Under the pieces are notes generated by a model. That model did not search any database. It saw only the letters and a program-made list of their open reading frames with translations, and was not told where the DNA came from. From UBA6544 sp038131165 (GTDB lineage Bacteria; Pseudomonadota; Alphaproteobacteria; UBA8366), in assembly GCA_038131165.1 (NCBI GenBank), contig JAYPOZ010000070.1, forward strand, positions 1 through 24,197: 24,197 nt of DNA. Direction: 5' to 3'. Positions 8,543 to 15,860 of the stretch are shown here, in pieces (positions within the stretch are counted from its first letter, which is position 1; each line of letters begins with the position of its first letter). Both the position numbers and the translations under genes were made by a program.

Positions 8543-9373
8543 ATGGCCGCCAAGAAACCTTTCCCGACGCCGGAAATCGGCGCCGTCGCACAGTTCGAAC
8601 ACGTCAATTACCGCGTCCCGGAGCACGGCCCGGCGATGCTGTTCTTCTGCGAGGGGCTCGGCTTTACCCGCGACCCGACGCGGATGGTCGGCACGCGGAA
8701 CATGTGGGTCAATGCCGGTCGACAGCAGTTCCACCTGCCGCGCGGCGAAGCGGTTCCCTTTCCGGGCGAGGTCGGCGTCAGCGTGCCGGACGTCAAGGCA
8801 ACGCTGCGCAATCTCAAGCGGGTGTCGCGCGAATTGAAGGGGACGGAATTCTCGTTCAAGGAGACGGGAAAGACGCTCAGCGTCACCTCGCCCTGGGGCC
8901 ACGCGCTCCGGGTGCATCCCGCGGGCGAGCTCAGCGGCCGGATGCCCCAGGCAATTTCCTACGTGAATTTCTGGGTCCCGGTCGGCTCCGCGAAAGCCAT
9001 CGCCGCGTTCTACGACAAGATGGTCTTCGCACCCTCGAAGGTGGCCAAGCGCGGCAAGTACGAAGTGGCGAGCGTGACCGTCGGCGCGAATCAGCACTTC
9101 CACTTCGTCGAGAAGCCCGACTACGAGCCGGTCGAGCATCCGAACCATGTGGCGATCTACGTCACCCGCTATCAGGAAATGTATGCCCAATTCAAGGCGA
9201 AGAAGCTCTTGATGCGTCCCGACGTGGACGAGCAATTCCGTTTCGAGAAGATGGCCGACCCGCGCACCGGCAAAATCGTGTTTTCCTACGAGCACGAAGT
9301 CCGCAGCCTCTATCATCCGGACTATCTGAAACCACTCGCCAATCGGGTCCCCGTGCCCTATCTCGTTGATTAA
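8543..9373 (+). CDS. Two-domain VOC / extradiol-dioxygenase-like protein
   Basis: A 276-residue protein with two vicinal-oxygen-chelate modules: the first opens with FEHVNYRV (about 18-25), the second with ISYVNFWV (about 137-144). The architecture matches the glyoxalase/bleomycin-resistance/catechol-2,3-dioxygenase superfamily. In the second module His in NHVAIYV and Glu in FSYEHE fit the second and third metal positions of extradiol dioxygenases, but the first position (YVNF) has no His, so ring cleavage should not be assumed. It leads an apparent operon with the class II aldolase-like gene 26 nt downstream and is divergent from the TTC38-like gene. The ATG has only a weak ribosome-binding site. 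Confidence 0.82.
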   Translation: MAAKKPFPTPEIGAVAQFEHVNYRVPEHGPAMLFFCEGLGFTRDPTRMVGTRNMWVNAGRQQFHLPRGEAVPFPGEVGVSVPDVKATLRNLKRVSRELKGTEFSFKETGKTLSVTSPWGHALRVHPAGELSGRMPQAISYVNFWVPVGSAKAIAAFYDKMVFAPSKVAKRGKYEVASVTVGANQHFHFVEKPDYEPVEHPNHVAIYVTRYQEMYAQFKAKKLLMRPDVDEQFRFEKMADPRTGKIVFSYEHEVRSLYHPDYLKPLANRVPVPYLVD

Positions 9374-9399
9374 TCGATCACCCTGAAAGGAATACAACC

Positions 9400-10185
9400 A
9401 TGTCTTCAGCCGGCCTCAGTAAATACGGCCCCGTCCCCGGCGACTACAGCCCCGAGGAGTGGGAAGCCCGCTGCGACCTCGCCGCCTGCTACCGCCTCGT
9501 CGACCTCTATGGATGGAGCGACCTATTCGGCACGCATATCTCGCTGCGCGTGCCCGGCACCGATCATTTCCTGCTCAACCCCTACGGCATGCTGTTCGGC
9601 GAAATCACCGCCTCGTCGCTGGTGAAGGTCGATCAGGACGGCAAGATGCTGAGCGAAAGCGAATACCCGATCAATCCGGCGGGCTTCACCATTCACTCGG
9701 CGGTGCATATGTCGTCGCATGAGATGAACGCCGTGCTGCACACCCATACGCGGGCCGGCAACGCGGTCGCCTGCATGAAGGACGGCCTGCTGCCCTATCA
9801 TCAGAAGTCGCTGACCCTGCTCGGCTTCGTCGGCTACCACGACTACGAATCGGTCGCCCTCGATCTCGACGAGCGCGAGCGCATCGTCAAAAGCCTCGGC
9901 GGCGGACGCATTCTGGTGCTGCGCAACCACGGCCTGCTGACGGTCGGCGAGACCATCGGCGAAGCCTTCTTCTGGATGTTCCGTATGGAAGCCGCCTGCC
10001 AGTATCAGGTCGACATGCTGAGCATGAACCAGGAACTGCAACCGCCTTCGAAGGAGGTTCAGGACTACACCATCGAAATGGGCAAGAAGCTGTTCGGCAA
10101 GGGCGGCAGCGCCTCGAAGAACATGCAATGGCCGGCGATGATCCGCAAGCTGGAGCGCGAAGTCGGCACCGACTGGCGCGAATAG
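9400..10185 (+). CDS. Class II aldolase/adducin family protein
   Basis: A 261-residue single-domain protein of the class II aldolase/adducin (AraD/FucA) family. Zn ligands are visible as His114 and His116 in VLHTHTRAG, and His177 in RNHGLLTVG. Family members perform metal-dependent retro-aldol cleavage or epimerisation of sugar phosphates, and many bacterial paralogues have unknown substrates or act as decarboxylases. The AAAGGAA ribosome-binding site upstream of the ATG is good. It follows the VOC gene by 26 nt, suggesting a joint carbon-carbon chemistry pathway (inference), and is followed within about 40 nt by a terminator. Confidence 0.88.
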   Translation: MSSAGLSKYGPVPGDYSPEEWEARCDLAACYRLVDLYGWSDLFGTHISLRVPGTDHFLLNPYGMLFGEITASSLVKVDQDGKMLSESEYPINPAGFTIHSAVHMSSHEMNAVLHTHTRAGNAVACMKDGLLPYHQKSLTLLGFVGYHDYESVALDLDERERIVKSLGGGRILVLRNHGLLTVGETIGEAFFWMFRMEAACQYQVDMLSMNQELQPPSKEVQDYTIEMGKKLFGKGGSASKNMQWPAMIRKLEREVGTDWRE

Positions 10186-10223
10186 GCGGTTTCGACCTCT
10201 TCCTTTGGGTCGACCTCTCTGCG

Positions 10224-10266
10224 AACACCCTCCGCCGCTCTTTAATTAGAGCCGGAGGGTGTTTTC
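10224..10266. terminator. Bidirectional terminator between aldolase-like and YrdC-like genes
   Basis: An 11-bp stem (10224-10234 with 10253-10263) is capped by a second 5-bp stem (10237-10241 with 10248-10252) around a TTAATT loop. Only two unpaired Cs separate the stems on one side. A T tract follows on the top strand. It lies between convergent genes and can stop both, but the bottom-strand T tract is short. Confidence 0.82.
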
Positions 10267-10973
10267 TATTGCCCGTTCACTCCGCCCAAAAATCCTTCCG
10301 GCGGCGGCGGCAACTCGTGATCGAAGTGGCGCTTCAGGATATCCGAGATCAGCTCGTAGCCGGAGCCGACCCGTACCACATCGAGCGTGCGCAGGTCGAT
10401 CAGCGTCGATGACGCGCGGTAGGGATGATACTTCCTCAGGCCGTAATCGATTATGACATCGGCGATGGCGCGGATATCGGGCTCGATATCCTCGACGCGG
10501 AACTTCGTCCCCGTCATCGACTTGTTGGCGGAGGAGCCGAAGATCGGGAAATCGTTCTCGCGGCTGAGCCGGCACAGCTCCGCGTGGAACGGGCCGGCAT
10601 TGACCAGCATGCAGACCGTGCCGTCCTTGATGGAGCCGGGAATCGCCGCCGCTTCCATATTGCGCAGGATCGGATGATCCATGTCGCAGGGGGCGATCGG
10701 GCCGAAGGGCAGCCCGTGATCCTCGCAGACGGCCTTCACCACGTCGCGGCCGCGCTGGTCGATGACGTGGAGCTCCCGGTGGATATCCATATCGCCGATC
10801 ATGGCGTTGCGCTTCTCCGCCGTCCGGCCCTTGGTGTCGAAGATTTTCTGCAGCGCCGCCGCCGATTTCGCGGAGCACGTATACCCGACATCCATCGGCA
10901 TGATCGCGATACCGCCGCCCTTCATGGTGTCGAAGGCGCGCCGGGCGTCGCCGGGAATGTCGAGCATGGCCAT
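10266..10973 (-). CDS. Divergent Sua5/YciO/YrdC-family protein
   Basis: A 235-residue protein with the YrdC fold signature: KGR at 48-50 and the SSAN motif at 147-150 followed by KSMTG. TsaC/Sua5 enzymes make threonylcarbamoyl-AMP for tRNA t6A. Here the usual K-x-R-P-x3-P-L nucleotide-loop signature is altered to KGRTAEKRNAM, so it may not be the housekeeping TsaC and could bind another RNA or nucleotide-like ligand. Translation may begin at ATG 10973, with GGAGAG 7 nt upstream; an alternative in-frame ATG is at 10967. The open frame continues far upstream, but that part reads as non-coding. Divergent from the acyl-CoA dehydrogenase gene. Confidence 0.8.
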   Translation of the reverse strand: MAMLDIPGDARRAFDTMKGGGIAIMPMDVGYTCSAKSAAALQKIFDTKGRTAEKRNAMIGDMDIHRELHVIDQRGRDVVKAVCEDHGLPFGPIAPCDMDHPILRNMEAAAIPGSIKDGTVCMLVNAGPFHAELCRLSRENDFPIFGSSANKSMTGTKFRVEDIEPDIRAIADVIIDYGLRKYHPYRASSTLIDLRTLDVVRVGSGYELISDILKRHFDHELPPPPEGFLGGVNGQ

Positions 10974-11243
10974 CCGTGGCTCTCCGCTGGAATTGCAAGT
11001 GGGAGTAAAGGATGGAACGGCCACAGGCGGCTTCAAGGGACCTTCAAAGCCGGAAATTTCCGATGGAGCCGCATATCTTCCGCATTTCACAGAATCACTA
11101 AGCCGCGTCAATGCGACGGCATCGTGCGGGCTCTGCGGACAAAACGTCATCAATGGGATCGAAGCGAAAATCAGCTCGCCGTTGTGCCGACAAGCGAACT
11201 GGGTTTTACTCACCCGGTCACAACGCAGGCAGAGCCAGACACC
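10974..11243. other. 270-nt divergent intergenic region
   Basis: This is the longest gene-free stretch, between the YrdC-like gene (-) and the acyl-CoA dehydrogenase gene (+). I see no strong hairpin, repeat or RNA gene. A weak + strand promoter candidate is TTGTGC (11182-11187) and TTTACT (11205-11210) with 17-bp spacing. Open frames cross the region but have no family resemblance there. Confidence 0.4.
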
Positions 11244-12377
11244 ATGCAACACACGCAAGAACAACTGATGATCCGAGACATGGCCCGCGATTTCGCGCAG
11301 ACCGAACTCGCGCCCAACGCCGATCAATGGGAGCGCGACGGCACGGTCCCGAAGGCGGTCCTGCGACGGATGGGAGAGCTCGGATTGATGGGAGTTCTGG
11401 CACCCGAGGAATGGGGCGGCGCCAATGCCGATTTCGTCAGCTACGCCCTGGCACTGGAGGAAGTCGCCGCCGGCCACGCGGCGACCTCTCTCTATATGAG
11501 CCTCAACAACTCGCCGAACGGTCTGGCGATGGTTAAATACGGCACCGATGCGCAGAAGGAGAAATTCCTGCGGCCGACCATTCAGGGGGAAATGCAGGCT
11601 GCCTTTGCCCTAACGGAACCGCATACGGGGTCGGATGCTTCTAACCTCAAGACCCGGGCGGAACTGGTCGGCAACAAGTGGGTCATCAACGGAGCGAAGC
11701 AGTTTATCTCCTCCGGTGCCTCCGGCGATTGGTGCATGATCTTCGCCGTCACCGACCCAGACGCCGGCAAGAAAGGCATCAGCGCGTTCCTGACGCCGAC
11801 CGATGTGCCGGGATACACCGTGGTCGCGAAGGAAGACAAGATGGGACAGAGAGCAAGCGATCTCTGCCAACTTGCCTTCGAGAATTTAGAGGTCCCGCCG
11901 GACATGATGCTGGGCGAGCGGGGCCAGGGCTATCGCATCGCGCTGGAGAACCTCACGACCGGGCGGATCGGCATCGCGGCGCAATCCATCGGCATCGCAA
12001 GGGCCGCGCTCGAATGCGCGCGCGATTATGCCAACGAGCGCGAGGCGTTCGGCAAGGTGATCATGGAGCATCAGGCCGTCGGCCACCGGCTTGCCGAAAT
12101 GGCGACCCAGGTCGAGGCGGCGCAGCAGCTCATGTTGCACGCGGCCCGCCTCTACGATGCCGACGGCGGCGGACTGATCGAAGCGAGCATGGCGAAGCTG
12201 TTCGCGTCGGAGATGGCGGAGAAGGTCTGCTCGGATGCGGTGCAGACCCTCGGCGGCTATGGATATGTGGGCGGATTTCCGGTGGAACGCTATTACCGCG
12301 ACGTCCGTGTCTGCAAGATTTACGAGGGCACTTCCGATGTGCAACGCATGCTGATTGCACGCTCCCTCGCGGCCTAG
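11244..12377 (+). CDS. Acyl-CoA dehydrogenase (FAD)
   Basis: A 377-residue acyl-CoA dehydrogenase of normal length. Landmarks are the FAD/substrate motif ALTEPHTGSD (122-131), the GGYGY helix region (337-341), and the C-terminal IYEGTSDVQ (359-367), where E361 is the catalytic base position of short-chain/isobutyryl-type enzymes. It oxidises an acyl-CoA to the 2,3-enoyl-CoA, passing electrons to ETF; chain specificity is unknown. The frame is open for a further 270 codons upstream, but similarity starts at MQHTQEQ, so ATG 11244 is chosen although its ribosome-binding site is weak. It is followed after 3 nt by the histidine phosphatase gene. Confidence 0.92.
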   Translation: MQHTQEQLMIRDMARDFAQTELAPNADQWERDGTVPKAVLRRMGELGLMGVLAPEEWGGANADFVSYALALEEVAAGHAATSLYMSLNNSPNGLAMVKYGTDAQKEKFLRPTIQGEMQAAFALTEPHTGSDASNLKTRAELVGNKWVINGAKQFISSGASGDWCMIFAVTDPDAGKKGISAFLTPTDVPGYTVVAKEDKMGQRASDLCQLAFENLEVPPDMMLGERGQGYRIALENLTTGRIGIAAQSIGIARAALECARDYANEREAFGKVIMEHQAVGHRLAEMATQVEAAQQLMLHAARLYDADGGGLIEASMAKLFASEMAEKVCSDAVQTLGGYGYVGGFPVERYYRDVRVCKIYEGTSDVQRMLIARSLAA

Positions 12378-12380
12378 ATC

Positions 12381-12971
12381 TTGATCTATCTCTGCCGACA
12401 TTCGGAGACGCACTGGAACCGCGAGGGCCGGCTGCAAGGGCACAAGAATTCCGACCTGACCGAGCGCGGGAAAGCGCAGGCGCGACGCATGGGCGAAGCC
12501 CTGGCCCGCGAGATCGTCGACATCGACGCTTACAAGATCGTTGCCAGCCCGCTCGTGCGCACCCGCCATACGGCGGAAATCGTCTGCGATGTGCTGGGCC
12601 GCGATCCCGGTGGAATCGCCTTCGAAGAGAGGATCAAGGAAATCAGCTGGGGCGACTGGGAAGGATTTACCCGACCGGAGATCGAGGCGCGCTGGCCCGG
12701 CGCCTACGACCGCCGTCGCGAGAACCGTTGGGAGTTCCATCCCCCAAACGGCGAAAGTTATGCGGTGCTGACGCTGCGGGTCGGCGGATGGCTCTCCGAT
12801 ATCGAAGAATCTGAGAAAGTGATCGCCATATCCCACGGTGCCGCGGGCCGTGCCATACGCGGTCTCTACGGCAGAATGGCGCCGGAGGTTGCGGTCCGTC
12901 TGGAAGAGCCCCAGGACGCGTTCTTTCTGCTCTCGGGCGGAAATATCCGGGAAATTCCGGTCGATATCTAA
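12381..12971 (+). CDS. Histidine phosphatase superfamily (phosphoglycerate mutase-like) protein
   Basis: A 196-residue histidine phosphatase. The phospho-acceptor motif is CRHSETHWN (R6-H7), followed by SPLVRTRHTAEIV (R60 the likely second phosphate-binding Arg), the acid position E87 in KEISWGDWEG, and second His H152 in ISHGAAGR. Members dephosphorylate small molecules or interconvert phosphoglycerates; the short length favours a cofactor-independent small-molecule phosphatase. Start is TTG, only 3 nt after the stop of the acyl-CoA dehydrogenase gene, and the protein begins directly with the core strand MIYLCRH, so no better start is visible. Translational coupling to the upstream gene is likely. 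Confidence 0.87.
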   Translation: MIYLCRHSETHWNREGRLQGHKNSDLTERGKAQARRMGEALAREIVDIDAYKIVASPLVRTRHTAEIVCDVLGRDPGGIAFEERIKEISWGDWEGFTRPEIEARWPGAYDRRRENRWEFHPPNGESYAVLTLRVGGWLSDIEESEKVIAISHGAAGRAIRGLYGRMAPEVAVRLEEPQDAFFLLSGGNIREIPVDI

Positions 12972-13050
12972 GCGTCCCCTGCCGTTCGCCCTGCCTTGAA
13001 GCCGCCGCCGGGCGCGCGATAGTCTCTTGAAGGCAAACGGAGGCTTTCGG

Positions 13051-14061
13051 ATGACCGCAGCGCAGACGACCCCAATCGACGAGCCCAATGTCTGGACCGG
13101 CAACGACTTCACCGCCGGCGAGGAATGGGTCATCCCCCTGAATGACGATCATGTGGCGGAACTGACGCGGTCCCTGCAGGCGGCGAGAGCGGCCAATATC
13201 GCGCCGCAGGACCTGCGCCCGGAGACGTTCCCCCTGCCCCGTCTCCAACCGGTTCTCGATAAGGCCTACGACACGCTCGAATACGGGCGGGGTTTCGTCG
13301 TGCTGCGCGGCTGGCCGTCCGGACGGTTCGAGCGAGCCGATAACCTCACTGTCTTTTGCGGGATCGCATCCTATTTCGGCGAAGCGAAAGTTCAGAACTA
13401 CGAAGGCGAGTCCGTCGTCGACGTCATCGACAAGGACAAGCCCTACGATCACACCTCGCGCGGCTACATGAGCAACAAGCGCCTGCCCTTCCACACCGAC
13501 GGCGCCGACCTCGTCGGCCTGCTGTGTCTCGGCGTGCCGGCGGAAGGCGGCACCAGCCTGCTGCTCAGCGCGACCAATCTCTACAACACGATCCTGGCGG
13601 AGCGGCCGGACCATCTGCCGGTTCTGGCACGCGGGTTCTACCATCATCGCCGCGGACAGCACGATCCGGGCGAGCCGCCGCTTTCGCCCGAGCGCATTCC
13701 GATCTTCAGTTTCGCCGACGGGTTGCTGCATTGCTGCTACAACCGCAATCCCATCGACTGGGTCGTCCACGAGGGAATGACCCTCGACCCCGAGGAGGTC
13801 GAAACTCTCGACGATTTCGACGCGCTCTGCCACCGGCCAGGAATGGCTGTGGAGATGACTTTCCGGGAGGGAGACATGCAGTTCGTCAACAACTTCGTCA
13901 TCCTGCATTCGCGCGGCGCATACCGCGACGACGCGGCGCACAAGCGCCACCTCGTGCGGCTCTGGCTGGAGAGCCCCCGGAGCCGGCGCGGCGCCCGGGG
14001 CCTGCTCGACATCTATGTTCCCGGTAGTTCCAAGGTGAGCCAGGAGCATCCCCGCCCATGA
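13051..14061 (+). CDS. TauD/TfdA-type Fe(II)/2-oxoglutarate-dependent oxygenase
   Basis: A 336-residue protein with the 2-His-1-carboxylate iron site of the TauD/TfdA/gamma-butyrobetaine hydroxylase family: H148-T-D150 in LPFHTDGAD and distal H286 in VILHSRGAY, with R303 in HLVRLWLES suited to bind 2-oxoglutarate. Such enzymes hydroxylate an unactivated carbon, coupled to succinate and CO2 formation; the substrate is not readable. An upstream TTG in frame would add 8 residues, but ATG 13051 has a good ACGGAGG site 7 nt away. The stop overlaps the ATG of the M19 gene by 4 nt, so the two products are probably translated together. Confidence 0.87.
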   Translation: MTAAQTTPIDEPNVWTGNDFTAGEEWVIPLNDDHVAELTRSLQAARAANIAPQDLRPETFPLPRLQPVLDKAYDTLEYGRGFVVLRGWPSGRFERADNLTVFCGIASYFGEAKVQNYEGESVVDVIDKDKPYDHTSRGYMSNKRLPFHTDGADLVGLLCLGVPAEGGTSLLLSATNLYNTILAERPDHLPVLARGFYHHRRGQHDPGEPPLSPERIPIFSFADGLLHCCYNRNPIDWVVHEGMTLDPEEVETLDDFDALCHRPGMAVEMTFREGDMQFVNNFVILHSRGAYRDDAAHKRHLVRLWLESPRSRRGARGLLDIYVPGSSKVSQEHPRP

Positions 14062-15062
14062 ACGCCGCCGACCTCCACCGCGACGCGATCGTCATCGACA
14101 CCACGTGTCCGCTGGCGCGCATTCATAAATACGTCGACTGGTACCGCGAAGGGGGCGCAACGGCGATCGCGCCGACGATCACCGGGGCGAGCGGCAATGC
14201 CCGCAGCGGCTTCGCCATGATTGGCGGCTGGCACCGCTACGTGCGGGAGCGCGCGGACACCCTGATCGTGCGCCGGGCAAGCGACATCGAGCGCGCCAAG
14301 ACCGAGGGCAAGCTCGGCCTGATCCTGCATTGCCAGGGCACGGCGATCATCGAGGACGAATTGGACCTGATCGAGTCCTATCACGAGGCCGGCCTCCGCG
14401 TCGTGCAACTTTGCTACAATACCAAGAATCTGGTCGGCGACGGCGCCTCGGAGCGCACGGATTCCGGGCTCAGTTATTTCGGCGTGCGATTGATCGAGCG
14501 GGCGAATGCGCTCGGCCTGCTGATCGACTGCTCGCACACGGGACACCGCACCAGCATGGACGCGGTCGAGGTCTCGAACGATCCCGTCGTCATCACCCAT
14601 GCCAACGCGCGCGCGGTGCAGGACAATGGCCGCAACGTCGAAGACGAACTGATCAAGGCCATCGCCGCAAGCGGCGGTATCGTCGGCACCGTCGGGTTTC
14701 CGCCGTTCCTCAGCTGGGACGGGCAACCCACGCTCGACCATTTCATCGACGATATCGCCTACAAGGCGGACCTCGTCGGGATCGACCATACCGGGATCGG
14801 CATCGACTATTACGAAGGCCAGTACCCGGTCGAGGACGAGGAGACGGCTACGGCCCGCTACCGCAACCGGCTCGAGACGGGCCAGTGGCGGGCCGAGGAA
14901 TACCCGCCCCCGCCCTACAAGTTTCCGGAAGGGATCGAGACGCCCCGGACCCTGGTGCGGCTGACGGAGCGCCTCGTCGAGCGGGGCTTCGGCGAGGAGG
15001 ATATCCGCAAGGTCCTGGGCCTCAACTGGATGCGGGTCTACCGGCAGGTCTGGCATGGTTAA
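14058..15062 (+). CDS. Membrane dipeptidase (peptidase M19) family protein with altered metal site
   Basis: A 334-residue M19 (renal dipeptidase-like) TIM-barrel protein. Retained: H160 in DCSHTG, H181 in ITHANA, R192 in GRNVEDEL and D250 in TGIGID, matching the beta-metal His pair, the substrate Arg and the C-terminal Asp of human DPEP1. Altered: the usual D-G-H-N-D stretch reads D14-T-T-C-P18, losing the alpha-metal His and Asp, and the bridging Glu is Q93 in HCQG. So it is probably a mononuclear or non-peptidase member. There is no signal peptide, so it is cytosolic. The 4-nt overlap with the oxygenase gene suggests a joint reaction. The family is secure, the activity is not. Confidence 0.87.
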   Translation: MNAADLHRDAIVIDTTCPLARIHKYVDWYREGGATAIAPTITGASGNARSGFAMIGGWHRYVRERADTLIVRRASDIERAKTEGKLGLILHCQGTAIIEDELDLIESYHEAGLRVVQLCYNTKNLVGDGASERTDSGLSYFGVRLIERANALGLLIDCSHTGHRTSMDAVEVSNDPVVITHANARAVQDNGRNVEDELIKAIAASGGIVGTVGFPPFLSWDGQPTLDHFIDDIAYKADLVGIDHTGIGIDYYEGQYPVEDEETATARYRNRLETGQWRAEEYPPPPYKFPEGIETPRTLVRLTERLVERGFGEEDIRKVLGLNWMRVYRQVWHG

Positions 15063-15076
15063 TTTTTATTAACCAT
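15055..15076. promoter_or_regulatory. Perfect TTAACCAT palindrome (CtrA-like site)
   Basis: A perfect 9-bp inverted repeat (15055-15063 with 15068-15076) around TTTT places two TTAACCAT octamers head to head. The M19 stop codon lies inside it. TTAACCAT and TTAA-N7-TTAA are reported recognition elements of the alphaproteobacterial cell-cycle regulator CtrA; here the two TTAA elements are 6 nt apart. There is no T tail after the stem, so it is a poor intrinsic terminator and a better protein site. The regulator is inference. Confidence 0.55.
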
Positions 15077-15077
15077 A

Positions 15078-15093
15078 TGTGACGCCGATCACA
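15078..15093. promoter_or_regulatory. Perfect TGTGA-N6-TCACA dyad (CRP/FNR-family-like operator)
   Basis: Both half-sites match the CRP consensus exactly, with 6-nt spacing and centre at 15085.5. A -10-like CATTAT lies at 15115-15120, predicting a transcript start near 15127, which places the dyad at -41.5, the class II activator position. No -35 element is visible, as expected for an activated promoter. It starts one base after the TTAACCAT palindrome. Confidence 0.5.
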
Positions 15094-15153
15094 GCGCGAC
15101 CGATCGCAAGAGCGCATTATGCTCACGCGTTAAGGATCACGTGCCCGTTGAGG

Positions 15154-15333
15154 ATGAAGACAGTGTACAGTTTTGGAGACGTGTCGCGGCTGCCGACTTA
15201 CAGCCGCGACGAGAAAGTTTGGTTATACGACCGGCGCGACACGGCGGTAGTGGAAATCGTCCGCATCGAGTCCGGTGTCACCAAAATTGTGCGTCGGCTT
15301 TATTCCTGGATCGAAAAGGAAATGGCCGCTTAG
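15154..15333 (+). CDS. Small protein of unknown function (59 residues)
   Basis: A short basic protein beginning MKTVYSFGDVSRL and ending SWIEKEMAA, with no membrane segment, signal peptide or Cys pair. The alternation of charged and aliphatic residues suggests a small beta-rich fold ending in a helix; I do not recognise the family. The frame is open back to a GTG at 15079, but that falls inside the TGTGA dyad, so a start near ATG 15154 is preferred; TTG 15148 is also possible with AAGGA at 15132-15136. Support for the gene is its regulated-looking upstream region and its plausible composition. The stop overlaps the convergent SnoaL-like gene by 4 nt. Confidence 0.55.
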   Translation: MKTVYSFGDVSRLPTYSRDEKVWLYDRRDTAVVEIVRIESGVTKIVRRLYSWIEKEMAA

Positions 15334-15794
15334 AGATGTCCTTGGGATTCATCCCTGGCGGCCAATTCCGCGCCTTGCTTCTCGACGAAGCGCGCCAGTC
15401 TCTCGGCGTCGAACCCCATGCGCCGTAATCCTGGTGCGGAATTGGCGACTTCCTTATAAAGCGAAATCAAGCCGCCGCTCAGCGTTACCACCGCGACCCC
15501 TTCGAACATCGTGCGTGTCCCTTCGCTCTCTGCGATCTTGGATTCGTAGCTGAAGACGTACCGGACATAACCGGTCTTCCCATCGGAGACCGGATCATGG
15601 AGGTCCCAGCGGAAATTTCGGGCATCGCGATGGAAATAGTCGCGGATCATCCCGGCGATCTTTGCCCGCCCTTCGAAAGCACCGTAAAAGACATCGTCGT
15701 AAACCCCGTCTTCCGTGAAGCAGGACGCGACCGCCTCGCCGTCGCCGGCACAGGCGCCGGCCACCATCTTTTCCATCAATTCGCCGAATTCCAT
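15330..15794 (-). CDS. NTF2/SnoaL-like fold protein
   Basis: A 154-residue protein resembling the SnoaL/NTF2-like cone-barrel superfamily: an N-terminal helix (MEFGELMEKMVAGACAGD), then FTEDGVYDDVFYGAFEGR (about 26-43), a HRDARNFRWDLHDP strand region, and a C-terminal helix. Family members include polyketide cyclases, ketosteroid isomerases and many proteins of unknown function; no catalytic set can be assigned. ATG 15794 has a GCGAGAG site about 8 nt upstream; GTG 15803 would add three residues. It converges with the small gene, overlapping at the stop codons, and is divergent from the PhyH-like gene 66 nt away. Confidence 0.8.
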   Translation of the reverse strand: MEFGELMEKMVAGACAGDGEAVASCFTEDGVYDDVFYGAFEGRAKIAGMIRDYFHRDARNFRWDLHDPVSDGKTGYVRYVFSYESKIAESEGTRTMFEGVAVVTLSGGLISLYKEVANSAPGLRRMGFDAERLARFVEKQGAELAARDESQGHL

Positions 15795-15860
15795 CGCGTG
15801 CACTCTCGCTTTTCAGGTTTGCCGCCGCACATTAAGGTGATCCTCAGGAGGATTCTTCCA

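Noticed and set aside
10425..11243. A 273-residue N-terminal extension of the acyl-CoA dehydrogenase
   Set aside because: It lies antisense to the YrdC-like gene and across the intergenic region. The family N-terminus begins at ATG 11244.
15055..15076. Intrinsic terminator for the M19 gene
   Set aside because: The stem is AT-rich and no T tract follows, so a protein-binding palindrome is the better reading.
15079..15153. GTG 15079 as the start of the small protein
   Set aside because: The codon lies within the TGTGA dyad, has no ribosome-binding site, and would precede the inferred promoter.
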